The notes below the pieces were generated by a model. It saw only the letters and a program-made list of their open reading frames with translations. It was not told the origin of the DNA and searched no databases. This document shows positions 52,220 through 60,456 of a stretch of 64,000 nt of DNA, in pieces. A program made the translations under genes and the position numbers. This DNA comes from DATEOR01 sp036279015 (GTDB taxonomy: Bacteria > Actinomycetota > Thermoleophilia > Gaiellales > Gaiellaceae). Location of the stretch: the NCBI GenBank assembly GCA_036279015.1, contig DASUJY010000074.1, positions 84,357 to 148,356 on the forward strand, written 5' to 3'. Positions within the stretch are counted from its first letter, which is position 1. Every line of letters starts with the position of its first letter.

Positions 52220-52690
52220 CTACCCGTCGTAGCGCGCGAGCTCTTCGTCGAGACGACGCTCGAGCTCCGGATCCAGGTGGAAGCGGCCGTTCGTGGAGGG
52301 ATCTCCCGTGGCGCTCCCGTGCCGCCGCCGGCTCCATCTGTACGCGAAGGCGCCGACGATCGCCGCGGCGAGGGCGATCCCGGCGAGCGGGAGCACCCAG
52401 GCGAGCAAATTGAATCCGCTCTTCGGCGGCGCCGCCAGCACGGCCTCGCCGAACTGGTCGACGAGCTTCGCCTTGATCTCGCTCTTCGTGTCGCCCGCGG
52501 CGATCCGCTGGCGGACGAAGGCGCGGATGCGGTCGGCGATCGCCGAGCTCGACGCGGCCAGGGTCTCGTGGCAGGCAGGGCAGATGAGCTCGCGCTCGAG
52601 CTCCGGGAGGGTCGGATGCTGCTCGCTCGCTGCCGCGGGCGCCGCGAGGGCGAGCCCGACGACGAGGACGGTGAGGAGCCGGACGGTCAC
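52220..52690 (-). CDS. ccmH: CcmH/CycL-type cytochrome c maturation protein
   Basis: 156 residues from a GTG at 52690 (GTGA overlap). Signal peptide or signal anchor (1-20), then the family block LERELICPACHETLAASSSAIADRIRAFVRQRIAAGDTKSEI split here only by punctuation of the fold, with the redox pair in CPAC, and a membrane helix at about 93-115. CcmH reduces apocytochrome c or heme-handling thiols. A C-terminal 35-residue cytoplasmic tail is Arg-rich. It is flanked by TlpA and CcdA. Confidence 0.88.
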   Translation of the reverse strand: MTVRLLTVLVVGLALAAPAAASEQHPTLPELERELICPACHETLAASSSAIADRIRAFVRQRIAAGDTKSEIKAKLVDQFGEAVLAAPPKSGFNLLAWVLPLAGIALAAAIVGAFAYRWSRRRHGSATGDPSTNGRFHLDPELERRLDEELARYDG

Positions 52691-53250
52691 GCCGGCTCGC
52701 GGAGGGCGAGCTCGATGTTGCGGTCGAGGTCGTCCTCCGTCAATGGGCCTTCCACGTGCTCCCCGACCAGGCGGCCCTGACGGTCGACGAACCAGGTCTC
52801 GGGGAAGCCGGTGACGCCGTAGTGCCCGAGCGTCGAGCCGTGCTTGTCGCGGACGACCGGGTACGTGATGCCAGCGCGGTCGACAAAGCGCTGGGCGTCG
52901 ACGTCGAAGTCCTGGGCGTCGATTCCGAGCACCACCACGCCCTGGTTCCTGTAGCGGTTCCAGGCCGACTCGAGCATCGGAGCCTCGTCCTTGCAGGGGC
53001 CGCACCAGGAGGCCCAGAAGTTGAGGACGACCGCCTTCCCGCGGAGCGAGGCGAGGGCGAGCTCGCCGTCGGCTCCCAGCTTCGGCAGCGTGAAGAGCGG
53101 CGCTGCCGGCTTCTCGTCGGCGTCCACCTTCGCGTCGAGAGCGGCGCTCTTGTCAGTGCGAAGCACCTGCCACCCCAGCAGGGCGAGCAGGAGGGCGACC
53201 ACCGAAACAGCGGCCGCTTGCAGGAGGATCTTGAGGCGGCGGCCGGCCAT
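52687..53250 (-). CDS. TlpA/ResA-like membrane-anchored thioredoxin
   Basis: 187 residues. N-terminal anchor helix (about 8-29), then a thioredoxin fold of the AhpC/TSA-Redoxin type with AVVLNFWASWCGPCKDEAP (redox Cys83 and Cys86) and the cis-Pro in GVTGFPETWFVD. It would reduce apocytochrome c haem-binding thiols outside the membrane with CcmH and CcdA. It lies 26 bases downstream of the L,D-transpeptidase. Confidence 0.92.
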   Translation of the reverse strand: MAGRRLKILLQAAAVSVVALLLALLGWQVLRTDKSAALDAKVDADEKPAAPLFTLPKLGADGELALASLRGKAVVLNFWASWCGPCKDEAPMLESAWNRYRNQGVVVLGIDAQDFDVDAQRFVDRAGITYPVVRDKHGSTLGHYGVTGFPETWFVDRQGRLVGEHVEGPLTEDDLDRNIELALREPA

Positions 53251-53276
53251 GAGCCGCCTCCGAGTGTACCTCGGCG

Positions 53277-54224
53277 CTAGGCGCCGACGATGAAGACCGT
53301 CGAGCCGACCTCGACCCGCTCGAAGAGCCACTCGGCGTCCGGGATCCGCATGCGGATGCATCCGTGCGAGGCCGAGTACCCGATCGAGGCGGCGTCGGGC
53401 GTTCCGTGAATGCCGACGCCCGGGGCCGAGAGCCCCATCCAGCGCGTGCCGAGCGGGTTTCCGGGGCCGGGTGGGATCGGGCTCGAGCCCGCTGCCCAGT
53501 CGGAGTCGGGCGGATACCACCACGGGTTGCGCTGCTTCGTCACGATCGTGAACTTCCCGAGCGGGGTCGGGTAGATGGGCTGGCCGACGGCGACGCCGAA
53601 CCGGGCCCGGAACCGCATGCGGGAGCCCTTGTAGAGGTAGAGGTGGTGCGAGCCGCGCCGGATGACGATCACCGGGGCGAAGTTGCTGCGAGTCACGCGC
53701 GGCTTCACGTAGCGGAACACCGCCGCGACGGGGCCGCGCTCGTTCGCCTTGATCTCCCGCTTGATCGCCTTTCGCGTCCCGCGCTGGACGATGTCGTAGC
53801 CAGGCTTCGCCTTCGTCAAATGAGGACGCAGATGGCGCAGGTGGACGCGCGAGTCGCGGGCGGGCCGCGAGAGCCTGCGGTCGAGCTTGGCGACGTAGTG
53901 CCGGAGCTGGTCGCGGTCGACCGAGACCCGGAGCGGCAGATCGGCGCCCACGGGAGCCGCGAGAGCTGCGCTGACCGACAGGGCGACGTGGCTCCGGGTG
54001 CCGACCTCCCAGGCGGTTGCCTTCCACTGCTGCGTCCGGAAGCGCAGCGTGAACGGCCGCGTGGCGAACTCGTGCACGGCAGCCTTGGCCTCGCGCGCGG
54101 TCATTCCGCCGACCGGGACGCCCTCGATCGTGACACCCGCCGCGATCGTCGGAGGCGGCGCGGCGAGCGCCGGCGCCGCGGCGAGCGCGCCGAGAGCGAG
54201 GACGGCTACAACGGCGGCACGCAT
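53277..54224 (-). CDS. Secreted L,D-transpeptidase (YkuD) with peptidoglycan-binding-like domain
   Basis: 315 residues from the ATG at 54224, chosen for the clean signal peptide (1-21) and an AGGA 9-12 bases upstream; an ATG at 54245 would overlap the GDPD gene by 8 bases. Residues 28-100 resemble the PG_binding_4 domain (VTIEGVPVGGMTAREAKAAV). The YkuD domain runs about 183-315, with His273 (GIHGT) and the catalytic SASHGCIRM (His287, Cys289). It forms 3-3 crosslinks or attaches proteins in the cell wall. Confidence 0.93.
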   Translation of the reverse strand: MRAAVVAVLALGALAAAPALAAPPPTIAAGVTIEGVPVGGMTAREAKAAVHEFATRPFTLRFRTQQWKATAWEVGTRSHVALSVSAALAAPVGADLPLRVSVDRDQLRHYVAKLDRRLSRPARDSRVHLRHLRPHLTKAKPGYDIVQRGTRKAIKREIKANERGPVAAVFRYVKPRVTRSNFAPVIVIRRGSHHLYLYKGSRMRFRARFGVAVGQPIYPTPLGKFTIVTKQRNPWWYPPDSDWAAGSSPIPPGPGNPLGTRWMGLSAPGVGIHGTPDAASIGYSASHGCIRMRIPDAEWLFERVEVGSTVFIVGA

Positions 54225-54237
54225 CGTGAGCGGGATC

Positions 54238-54945
54238 CTAGCCATCGAACAGGGTGGGGTCATTCGCGATCACGCCGTCGGCTCCTGCCGCGAGCACGCG
54301 CTCGAGGTCGGCCCGTCCCTCGACGGTCCAGGCGAAGACGGCGGCGCCCGCCGCATGGCAGCGGCGGACGACCCGAGTCGTGACGAGAGCGTGGTGGAGC
54401 ATCGCGGCGTCCGCGAGAGCGGTGGCCAGCATCCTGGCGATCCGAAGCGGCAGCATGCGCCCCAGCGCGTGCAACCCGGGCGCGACGAACGGCGCAAAGG
54501 CGGCCCGGCCGCTCAGCCCGTAGCGGTCGTTCGGATAGGAGAGCCCGGTCGTCACCGCGGGCTCGAGCTTGCGCACGGAGCGGAGCACCTCCGGATGGAA
54601 GGAGGTGACGAGCGTCCTGGCGACAAGGCCGTGTGTCCGCATCCTCTCCACTAAGACGGTCTCGCAGCCCGGATCCTTCACGTCCAGGTCGAGAAAGACC
54701 TCGGGACGCGAATGCGCCGCGAAGAGCGCGAGCGTCTCGTCCAGGCGCGGGCTCTCGGGCCGGAGCTGAGGGAGCGAGTGCGCGACGCGCAGGTCGCCGG
54801 CCACGCTGACGACGTCGAGCTCGACCATGTCGATGCCGGCTTCGAGCGCGAGCTCGAGGGCCTCGAGCGAGTTCTCCGGCCCGAGCGCCGAGGCACCGCG
54901 GTGCGCGACCTTCCAGTAGCTGCCCGCGGGGCGAAGAACCCTCAC
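54238..54945 (-). CDS. Glycerophosphodiester phosphodiesterase
   Basis: 235 residues from the GTG at 54945 that overlaps the spermidine-synthase-like stop (GTGA). GDPD TIM-barrel motifs: VAHRGASALGPENSLEA (His15, Arg16, Glu24), MVELDVVSV (Glu42, Asp44), the second catalytic His56 in RVAHS, and FAWTVEG near the end. No signal peptide, so it acts on cytoplasmic glycerophosphodiesters or at the inner membrane face. Confidence 0.92.
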   Translation of the reverse strand: MRVLRPAGSYWKVAHRGASALGPENSLEALELALEAGIDMVELDVVSVAGDLRVAHSLPQLRPESPRLDETLALFAAHSRPEVFLDLDVKDPGCETVLVERMRTHGLVARTLVTSFHPEVLRSVRKLEPAVTTGLSYPNDRYGLSGRAAFAPFVAPGLHALGRMLPLRIARMLATALADAAMLHHALVTTRVVRRCHAAGAAVFAWTVEGRADLERVLAAGADGVIANDPTLFDG

Positions 54946-56507
54946 GGGGCGGTCGGCAGGAGGTCCTGCTCCAGCTCGCCGCCGTGCGCCACGTAGCCGA
55001 GGATCATCCTGTCGGTGAGCCACTCGACGGGCGCCCGGTCGTCGGTGAGCGGCGCCCGAGTCTGGCCCATCGGGCTGAGGCGCTCGCGGAAGGCGGGGAC
55101 GAGAGAGGCGGCCGCGGGGCTGATCCCCGCCACCCTCCGCTCGAGCTCCTCCTGCGTCACGCGGCGGGGGAACGCGAGCACGAGTTGGTTGAACTCGAGC
55201 GCCCGCCAGCGCCACACCGACGGGAAGTCGGAGAGCATCGTCGAGCCGAGCGCGTCGGAGAGCCGCTCGTCGCCCGGCACAGAGGCCACGTTCAAGGCGA
55301 CGACGCCCCCGGGGGCCAGATGCTCGCGCACGAGCCGGAAGAACTCCTCCGTCGCCATGTAGAAGGGAACGTACGGCTGGTGGTAGGCGTCGATCGCGAT
55401 GATGTCGTAGCGCTTGTCGGTGTGGGCCAGGAAGGGGCGGCCGTCGGCCGTGTAGACGTGGAGCTTCGGGTTGTCGCCGAGGCCGAGGAACCGGCGTCCT
55501 GCCTCCGTCACCTTGGGGTCGATCTCGACTCCGTCGATCTCGACGCCCGGGTAGAGCTGCCCGAAGGCGCGGGCGGTCGTGCCGCCGGCGTTGCCGATCA
55601 CGAGCATCCGCTTGGGCGGGTTGTCGAGGAGCGGCGGCAGAACGAGGAACATGTCCCACTCGCCGCCCGTCAGGACGGTGTCGGCGCGCCAGACCGAGTG
55701 GTTCACGACGCCCTCGTTCAGGCGCAGCACGCGCGAGCCGTCCGGCCGCTCGACGACCTGGATGTACTGGTAGGCCGACTCGGTCTCGTAGAGGAGGCCG
55801 TCTGTCGCCTTGATCGTCGCGGCGGGGACGAAGAGGAGCGCGGCCATTCCGAGCGTGAGGACCTGCCAGCGGCTCCCGAGGACGAGGGCTGCGCCGAGGA
55901 CGAGGAGCGCCGCTGCGCCGAGCATGGTGCGCTGCGTGCCGACGAGCGGGATCGTCACGATCGCCGAGAGGAACGTGCCGAGGATGCTCCCGATCGTCGA
56001 GAGGGCGTAGAGGCGCCCGGCGACCGCTCCCGCCTCGCCGACGTCGTCGAGCGCGAGCCGGATGGCGAACGGCGAGACGGCCCCGAGCAGCGTCACCGGG
56101 AGTGCGAAGAGGAGAAGCGCCGCGAAGAACGACCCGACGACGGCGCCGACGTCCACCGAGTCGAAGCCGCGCACCGCGAGGTCGAGGATCGGACGAGCGA
56201 TGAAGGGAAGTGCCGCGATCATGAGCGCAGCGACGAGAACGATCCTGCCGAGCAGCCGGGCCTCGGGGCGGCGGTCGGCGACCTTGCCCCCCACCCAGTA
56301 GCCCACCGAGAGATAGACGAGGATGAGCCCGATGATGTTCGCCCACACGATCGTCGAGCTCCCGAAGTAGGGCGCGAGGAGGCGCGAGGCGCAGATCTCC
56401 GTGGCGAGCGTGCCCGCGCCGGCGGCGAAGACGAGCATCCCGAGCCGCCGCCGGCTGACGACGACGGCGGCGGCCGGCGCGGTCGTCAGGACGCGAGCCT
56501 GAGACAC
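54942..56507 (-). CDS. Spermidine synthase-like protein fused to membrane helices
   Basis: 521 residues from a GTG at 56507. Residues 20-235 contain about seven membrane helices, starting GMLVFAAGAGTLATEICASRL, the typical opening of this fused family. The C-terminal domain is a Rossmann methyltransferase-like spermidine synthase fold: RMLVIGNAGGTTARAFGQLYPG, VDGVEIDPKV-type acidic loop and YDIIAIDAYHQPYVPFYM. The acidic-loop and D-A-Y motifs are kept, but polyamine synthesis is not certain for membrane-fused members. Start overlaps the SpoIIE gene by 22 bases. Confidence 0.85.
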   Translation of the reverse strand: MSQARVLTTAPAAAVVVSRRRLGMLVFAAGAGTLATEICASRLLAPYFGSSTIVWANIIGLILVYLSVGYWVGGKVADRRPEARLLGRIVLVAALMIAALPFIARPILDLAVRGFDSVDVGAVVGSFFAALLLFALPVTLLGAVSPFAIRLALDDVGEAGAVAGRLYALSTIGSILGTFLSAIVTIPLVGTQRTMLGAAALLVLGAALVLGSRWQVLTLGMAALLFVPAATIKATDGLLYETESAYQYIQVVERPDGSRVLRLNEGVVNHSVWRADTVLTGGEWDMFLVLPPLLDNPPKRMLVIGNAGGTTARAFGQLYPGVEIDGVEIDPKVTEAGRRFLGLGDNPKLHVYTADGRPFLAHTDKRYDIIAIDAYHQPYVPFYMATEEFFRLVREHLAPGGVVALNVASVPGDERLSDALGSTMLSDFPSVWRWRALEFNQLVLAFPRRVTQEELERRVAGISPAAASLVPAFRERLSPMGQTRAPLTDDRAPVEWLTDRMILGYVAHGGELEQDLLPTAP

Positions 56508-59227
56508 ACCACGGCGCAGTCGTCCGAGAGCTCTCCGCCTGCGAAGCTCGTGCAGTCGGCCAGGACGGCCTCTGCGAGCGCCTGCGGCTCGAGCCCGGCG
56601 CTACGCCGGAGCAGGTCGTCGAGGCGCTCCTCCCCGTACAGCTCTCCGTCGCGACGCGCCTCGATGACGCCGTCCGTGTAGAGGACGACGGTCGCTCCCG
56701 GCGCGAGCTCGAGCTGCGCGACGTCGTAGGCCTGGTCGGACTCGATTCCGAGGGCGAGGCCGTGCCCGCCCATCGATCCGACCTCGCCGTCCCCCGAGAC
56801 GATGCGGGGCGCCGGATGGCCGGCGCAGGCCGACGACACCGTGCCCGCCTTCGCGTCGAGCAGGACGTAGACCATCGTGATGAACTTGCCGGTCTCGATC
56901 TCGTCCACGACGACCTCGTTCGCGCTCGTGAGGAAGTCCCCGGGCTCCGGCCGCATGCGGGCGAGCGCGCGGAAGCTGAACTTCGCCATCGCCATGTCCG
57001 CGGCGGCCTGGATGCCCTTGCCGGTCACGTCGCCGAGCACGACCGCGAGGCGCCCGTCGTCGAGCGTGAGGAAGTCGTAGACGTCGCCACCGACGTCGAC
57101 GCGGGCGGCCGACTCGTAGACGTGGCCGACGTCGACCCCGGCGACCCGCGGGAGCTCGCTCGGGAGCAGCGTGCGCTGCATCGTCTCGGAGAAGTCCTTC
57201 TGCTGCTGGTAGAGCCGGGCGTTGTCGATCGCGAGCGCCGCCTGAGAGGCGACCGTCATGGCGACGTCGAGGGTCTCGCTCTCGAGCGGCCGTGCCGGGT
57301 CGAGCGAGAGCAGTGTGAGCGTCCCGAGGATCTCGCCCGGCGTCGCGAGCGGGAGCACGGCGGCCGTCCCGCCACGGAGGAGAAACGGCTCGAGCAGCCG
57401 GTGCGCGTCCTGTTCGGTCGTCGCTCCAGGCCGCAGGAGAACCGGCCGGCCCTCGCGGAGCAGGCGGCGGGCGAGCGGTGCGTCCATCGGCTGGTGGACG
57501 GCGAAGAGACGTCCGGCCGTCTCGCGGAGTGACGGATCCCCGACGTGGATCGCCTTCAGCACGAGGTCCTCCCCGCGGTCGCCGGGCATTCGGATCACCG
57601 CGGCGTCGAGCCCGAAGAGCTCGACCATCGTCTTCGCGACCGCAGCCAGCGTCGCGTCGAGCGAGAGGCTCTCGGAAAACGACGCCGAGATCTCGTAGAG
57701 GCCACGGAGCTGGCGGGCGGAGCGCCGCTCTGATTCGAGCGTCGTCTCGAGCACGTCGCCGAGCTCCTTCGCCCGCTCGTGCAGACGTGCGTTCTCGACC
57801 GCGACGGCGAGCTGGCTCGACAGGGCGAGCAACAGGCTCTCCTCGCCCGCGCGATAGGGGCGCGCGCGGGTGTTGTAGACGGCGAGCGCCCCGATTACCT
57901 CGTCGTGCGCGATGAGCGGAACGACGAGAGCGCGCCGGATCCCGTTCGCCTCCCAGCCCGCTTCGACCCCGCGGAGTCCGGGATCCCGGCGCAGGTCTTC
58001 GATGAAGAGATAGCCGCGACCTCGGAACGGGCCGAGCGCGAGCTCGAGCAGGCGCTCGGCGAGTGCGGTGTGCGGGCCCTCGAGGCCGCGTGAGGCGGCG
58101 GCCGTGAGGCGGTTGTCCTCCCGGAGGTAGACGGCCACGTGCCGGCTCGCCGCCAGCTCGGCGATCCGCTCGACCGCCGTTTCGAGCGTGTGGGCCAGGG
58201 AGAGCTGGGCGATCGCCTGGCTGACGACGCCGATGACCGTCTGCGACCTGTTGAGCGCGGTCGCGATCTGGCCGACCCGGCGGCTGCGCCGGAGGGCGAG
58301 GGCGGCACGGGCCGCAAACGGGAGGAGCAGCGCGAGCTCCGCGTCATTCGGGTCGTCGTCGAAGTAGAGCTGGAGCGCCGCCACCGGTGGCTCTCCGAGC
58401 GGCATGGTGACCACCCAGCCGCCGGGCACTCCCTCCTGCCTGACGACCTGAGGGCGTTGCCGGTCGGCGAGCGCGGCCTCCACGTGCTCTGCGCCCCGGC
58501 CCAGGTCCGGCGCATCCCCGTTGAAGCCGCCGCGGGCCAGGAAGGACGGGGGAGAATCGGGCTCCACGCGCCATACTGCCGCCCCACTCGCGCTCGTCGC
58601 GAGCGTCGCAAGACGGACGACCTGATCTGCGGTCTCGGCCTCGTCGGCGCCGGCCACGAGCGCCTCGCCGAGCAGCTCGAGCGGAAGCGGCCTACCGCCA
58701 CCCTGTCCATCGGTACGAAGCCCTGCCTCGAGTCGCACCGCGATCCCGACGTGCGCCGCGGCGAGCCCGCCCAGTGCCCGCTCCCGCTCTGTGAAGGGAT
58801 CGCCGGAGGAGCGGAAGAGCTCGAGCGTCGCCACGATCCTCTGCCCGACCCGGACCGGGTGGATGCCGACCGTCTGGAGGCGCCCGCGTGCTGCGATCGT
58901 CCGGATCGCCTCGGGAAGGCCCGGGTCGACGCTCGCCTGCCTGGACTCGAGCTCCGCAGCCGTCTCTAAGGCCTCGACGGGCAGCCGAGAGCCTTCGAGC
59001 TCGGCGGCGAGCGCCGGCGAGGCCGCGTAGACGGCGCGGGCGACCAGGCTGCGGCTGTCTGCCGAGCGCGTCCTCACGACGACGAGATCGCTGCCGGTCG
59101 AGTCGCCGGCCGTCTCCGCGAGGCCCTCGAGCGCCTCCGCCAGCGGCCTGCCCCCGAGCAGCCCGTGGGCCGCTCGGCTGAAGCTCTCGAGCAACGCTTC
59201 TTCCCGCTCCTCTGCGGCCCCCCGCAC
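56486..59227 (-). CDS. Multi-GAF SpoIIE/PP2C-type serine phosphatase
   Basis: 913 residues from a GTG. Four GAF-like regions (about 15-160, 180-310, 330-480 and 515-680) are linked by helices such as ARLHERAKELGDVLETTLES. The C-terminal PP2C/SpoIIE domain (about 690-912) contains the metal-binding VGGDVYDF, LGDVTGKG, YTDGVIEA and LSDDCAVVCL residues. Such proteins dephosphorylate anti-sigma-factor antagonists in partner-switching stress networks. No partner anti-sigma gene is seen here. It heads the cell-envelope/cytochrome operon. Confidence 0.9.
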   Translation of the reverse strand: MRGAAEEREEALLESFSRAAHGLLGGRPLAEALEGLAETAGDSTGSDLVVVRTRSADSRSLVARAVYAASPALAAELEGSRLPVEALETAAELESRQASVDPGLPEAIRTIAARGRLQTVGIHPVRVGQRIVATLELFRSSGDPFTERERALGGLAAAHVGIAVRLEAGLRTDGQGGGRPLPLELLGEALVAGADEAETADQVVRLATLATSASGAAVWRVEPDSPPSFLARGGFNGDAPDLGRGAEHVEAALADRQRPQVVRQEGVPGGWVVTMPLGEPPVAALQLYFDDDPNDAELALLLPFAARAALALRRSRRVGQIATALNRSQTVIGVVSQAIAQLSLAHTLETAVERIAELAASRHVAVYLREDNRLTAAASRGLEGPHTALAERLLELALGPFRGRGYLFIEDLRRDPGLRGVEAGWEANGIRRALVVPLIAHDEVIGALAVYNTRARPYRAGEESLLLALSSQLAVAVENARLHERAKELGDVLETTLESERRSARQLRGLYEISASFSESLSLDATLAAVAKTMVELFGLDAAVIRMPGDRGEDLVLKAIHVGDPSLRETAGRLFAVHQPMDAPLARRLLREGRPVLLRPGATTEQDAHRLLEPFLLRGGTAAVLPLATPGEILGTLTLLSLDPARPLESETLDVAMTVASQAALAIDNARLYQQQKDFSETMQRTLLPSELPRVAGVDVGHVYESAARVDVGGDVYDFLTLDDGRLAVVLGDVTGKGIQAAADMAMAKFSFRALARMRPEPGDFLTSANEVVVDEIETGKFITMVYVLLDAKAGTVSSACAGHPAPRIVSGDGEVGSMGGHGLALGIESDQAYDVAQLELAPGATVVLYTDGVIEARRDGELYGEERLDDLLRRSAGLEPQALAEAVLADCTSFAGGELSDDCAVVCLRLAS

Positions 59228-59343
59228 CTCTCCATTATGCGCCGAACGGCGCCCCTGGCTGTTGCGGCCTCTGCCAGGAGCGTTAACATCGTGTCGCCAT
59301 CGGGTCTCCAGCCCCGCAACGGCGTCCTGCGGACGACCCGCCC

Positions 59344-59532
59344 ATCGACCCAGTCGCGGTCGAGCGGGGCCTTGCGCTCGCGCGCGCGAGGCGCCGCGCG
59401 CGCATCGAGCACACGCGCGAGCTCCACCGGGCTCGAATCAGGTTTCTCTTCCTCCTGCTCGGCCTCGTCCTCCTGACGTTCATCATCGCCGTCTCGATCT
59501 GGCAAAAAGTCCAGGACGTCTTCGGGATCTGA
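59344..59532 (+). CDS. Small single-helix membrane protein without a canonical start codon
   Basis: The frame is open from a TAA at 59284 to TGA at 59530-59532 but contains no ATG, GTG or TTG. From an ATC at 59344 it reads IDPVAVERGLALARARRR, then a basic helix, a strong membrane helix (FLFLLLLGLVLLTFIIAVSIW) and a short end VQDVFGI. The stop forms TGATG with the next gene, evidence for real translation. Start codon (ATC or other) or a sequence error upstream cannot be decided. Confidence 0.5.
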   Translation: MDPVAVERGLALARARRRARIEHTRELHRARIRFLFLLLGLVLLTFIIAVSIWQKVQDVFGI

Positions 59533-59969
59533 TGGAATCACGTCAGCGCACGGGGCTCTCCCCTGGCGACGGTCGCAGCCCGGGAGAGGGGCTCGCCTGG
59601 CTCGGGGGCCTCGTTCTCGCCCTGAGCTCGTTCATGAGCTGGTACTCGTTCGACGCCGATCTGGGCTTCACCGCCTCGATCACCGGCTGGCACACGGGCG
59701 CCCTCGGCAAGCTCATCTTCGTCGTCGGCCTCGCCGTGCTGGGCTTCCTCGCGCTCCGGGCGAGCGGCGTCGAGCTGCCGCCCAGCGTCCCGAGCGGGAT
59801 GGTGGTCGCCGGGCTCGGCTTCACGGCGACGATCATCGTCCTCATCCGCGTGATCTCGATTCCGGACGACTTCGCGCCCGCCGGCCGCAGCATCGGGATC
59901 TGGATCAGCCTGCTGGCGGCCCTGCTCCTGATCGCGGCCGGCCTCCTGCGCTCGGCCGAGGAGGTCTGA
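59532..59969 (+). CDS. Four-helix integral membrane protein of unknown function
   Basis: 145 residues from the ATG overlapping the preceding stop. Hydrophobic segments at about 22-40, 57-75, 86-105 and 122-140; between the first two is a short polar loop with SWYSFDADLGFTASITGW. No motif recognised. Its last 65 bases overlap the end of the convergent PAP2 gene. Confidence 0.75.
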   Translation: MESRQRTGLSPGDGRSPGEGLAWLGGLVLALSSFMSWYSFDADLGFTASITGWHTGALGKLIFVVGLAVLGFLALRASGVELPPSVPSGMVVAGLGFTATIIVLIRVISIPDDFAPAGRSIGIWISLLAALLLIAAGLLRSAEEV

Positions 59970-60456
59970 GCGCCACTACCCAGACCGCGCCGACGACGGC
60001 CCCGAGCGCGGCGCCGGCGAGCACGTCGGTCGGGTAGTGCACTCCCACGTAGATCCGCGCGAACGCGATCGCCGCGGCGAGCACGAAGAAGAACGGAGCC
60101 CCTCGGCGCCAGAGGTACGTGAGCACGACGGCGCCGGCGAATGCCGTAGCGGCGTGCCCGGACGGCATGGAGTCGCCCCCCGCGCCCATGAGCGGGTGGG
60201 CTTCGGGGATCGAGAGACGCGGCCGCGGCCGGTCGATCGCGTGCTTCAACCCGAGCGCGGCCAGATCGGCCGACCAGACCGATGCCGCCGTCACGAGCAA
60301 GGGCACGAGGAAGTAGGGGCGCCACCCGAGCGCGAGCGCGGCGGCGAGGACAATCCACAGCGCGCCCGCGAAGCCGACGATCGAGAGCCCCACGAAGACA
60401 GGGTCGAGCCACCCCGCCCGGTGCTCGACGACCCAGACGAAGACGCCGCGGTCTAT
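59905..60456 (-). CDS. PAP2-family phosphatase; probable ATA start overlapping the upstream stop
   Basis: The phosphatase signature is complete: LKHAIDRPRPR, SMPSGHAATAF and ARIYVGVHYPTDVLAG, between about five membrane helices. It acts on lipid phosphates such as undecaprenyl pyrophosphate or phosphatidic acid. A GTG at 60393 is the only canonical start, but the frame continues upstream with IDRGVFVWVVEHRAGWLD, which matches the usual PAP2 N-terminus. An ATA at 60456 overlaps the TAG of the regulator gene (ATAG) and would give 183 residues. Confidence 0.8.
   Translation of the reverse strand: MDRGVFVWVVEHRAGWLDPVFVGLSIVGFAGALWIVLAAALALGWRPYFLVPLLVTAASVWSADLAALGLKHAIDRPRPRLSIPEAHPLMGAGGDSMPSGHAATAFAGAVVLTYLWRRGAPFFFVLAAAIAFARIYVGVHYPTDVLAGAALGAVVGAVWVVALRPPRPSAGGRPRSGAGPPAG

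Noticed and set aside
54984..56681. A 565-residue plus-strand frame opposite the spermidine synthase-like gene
   Set aside because: Antisense shadow with Glu/Arg/Asp-rich low-complexity sequence and no motif.
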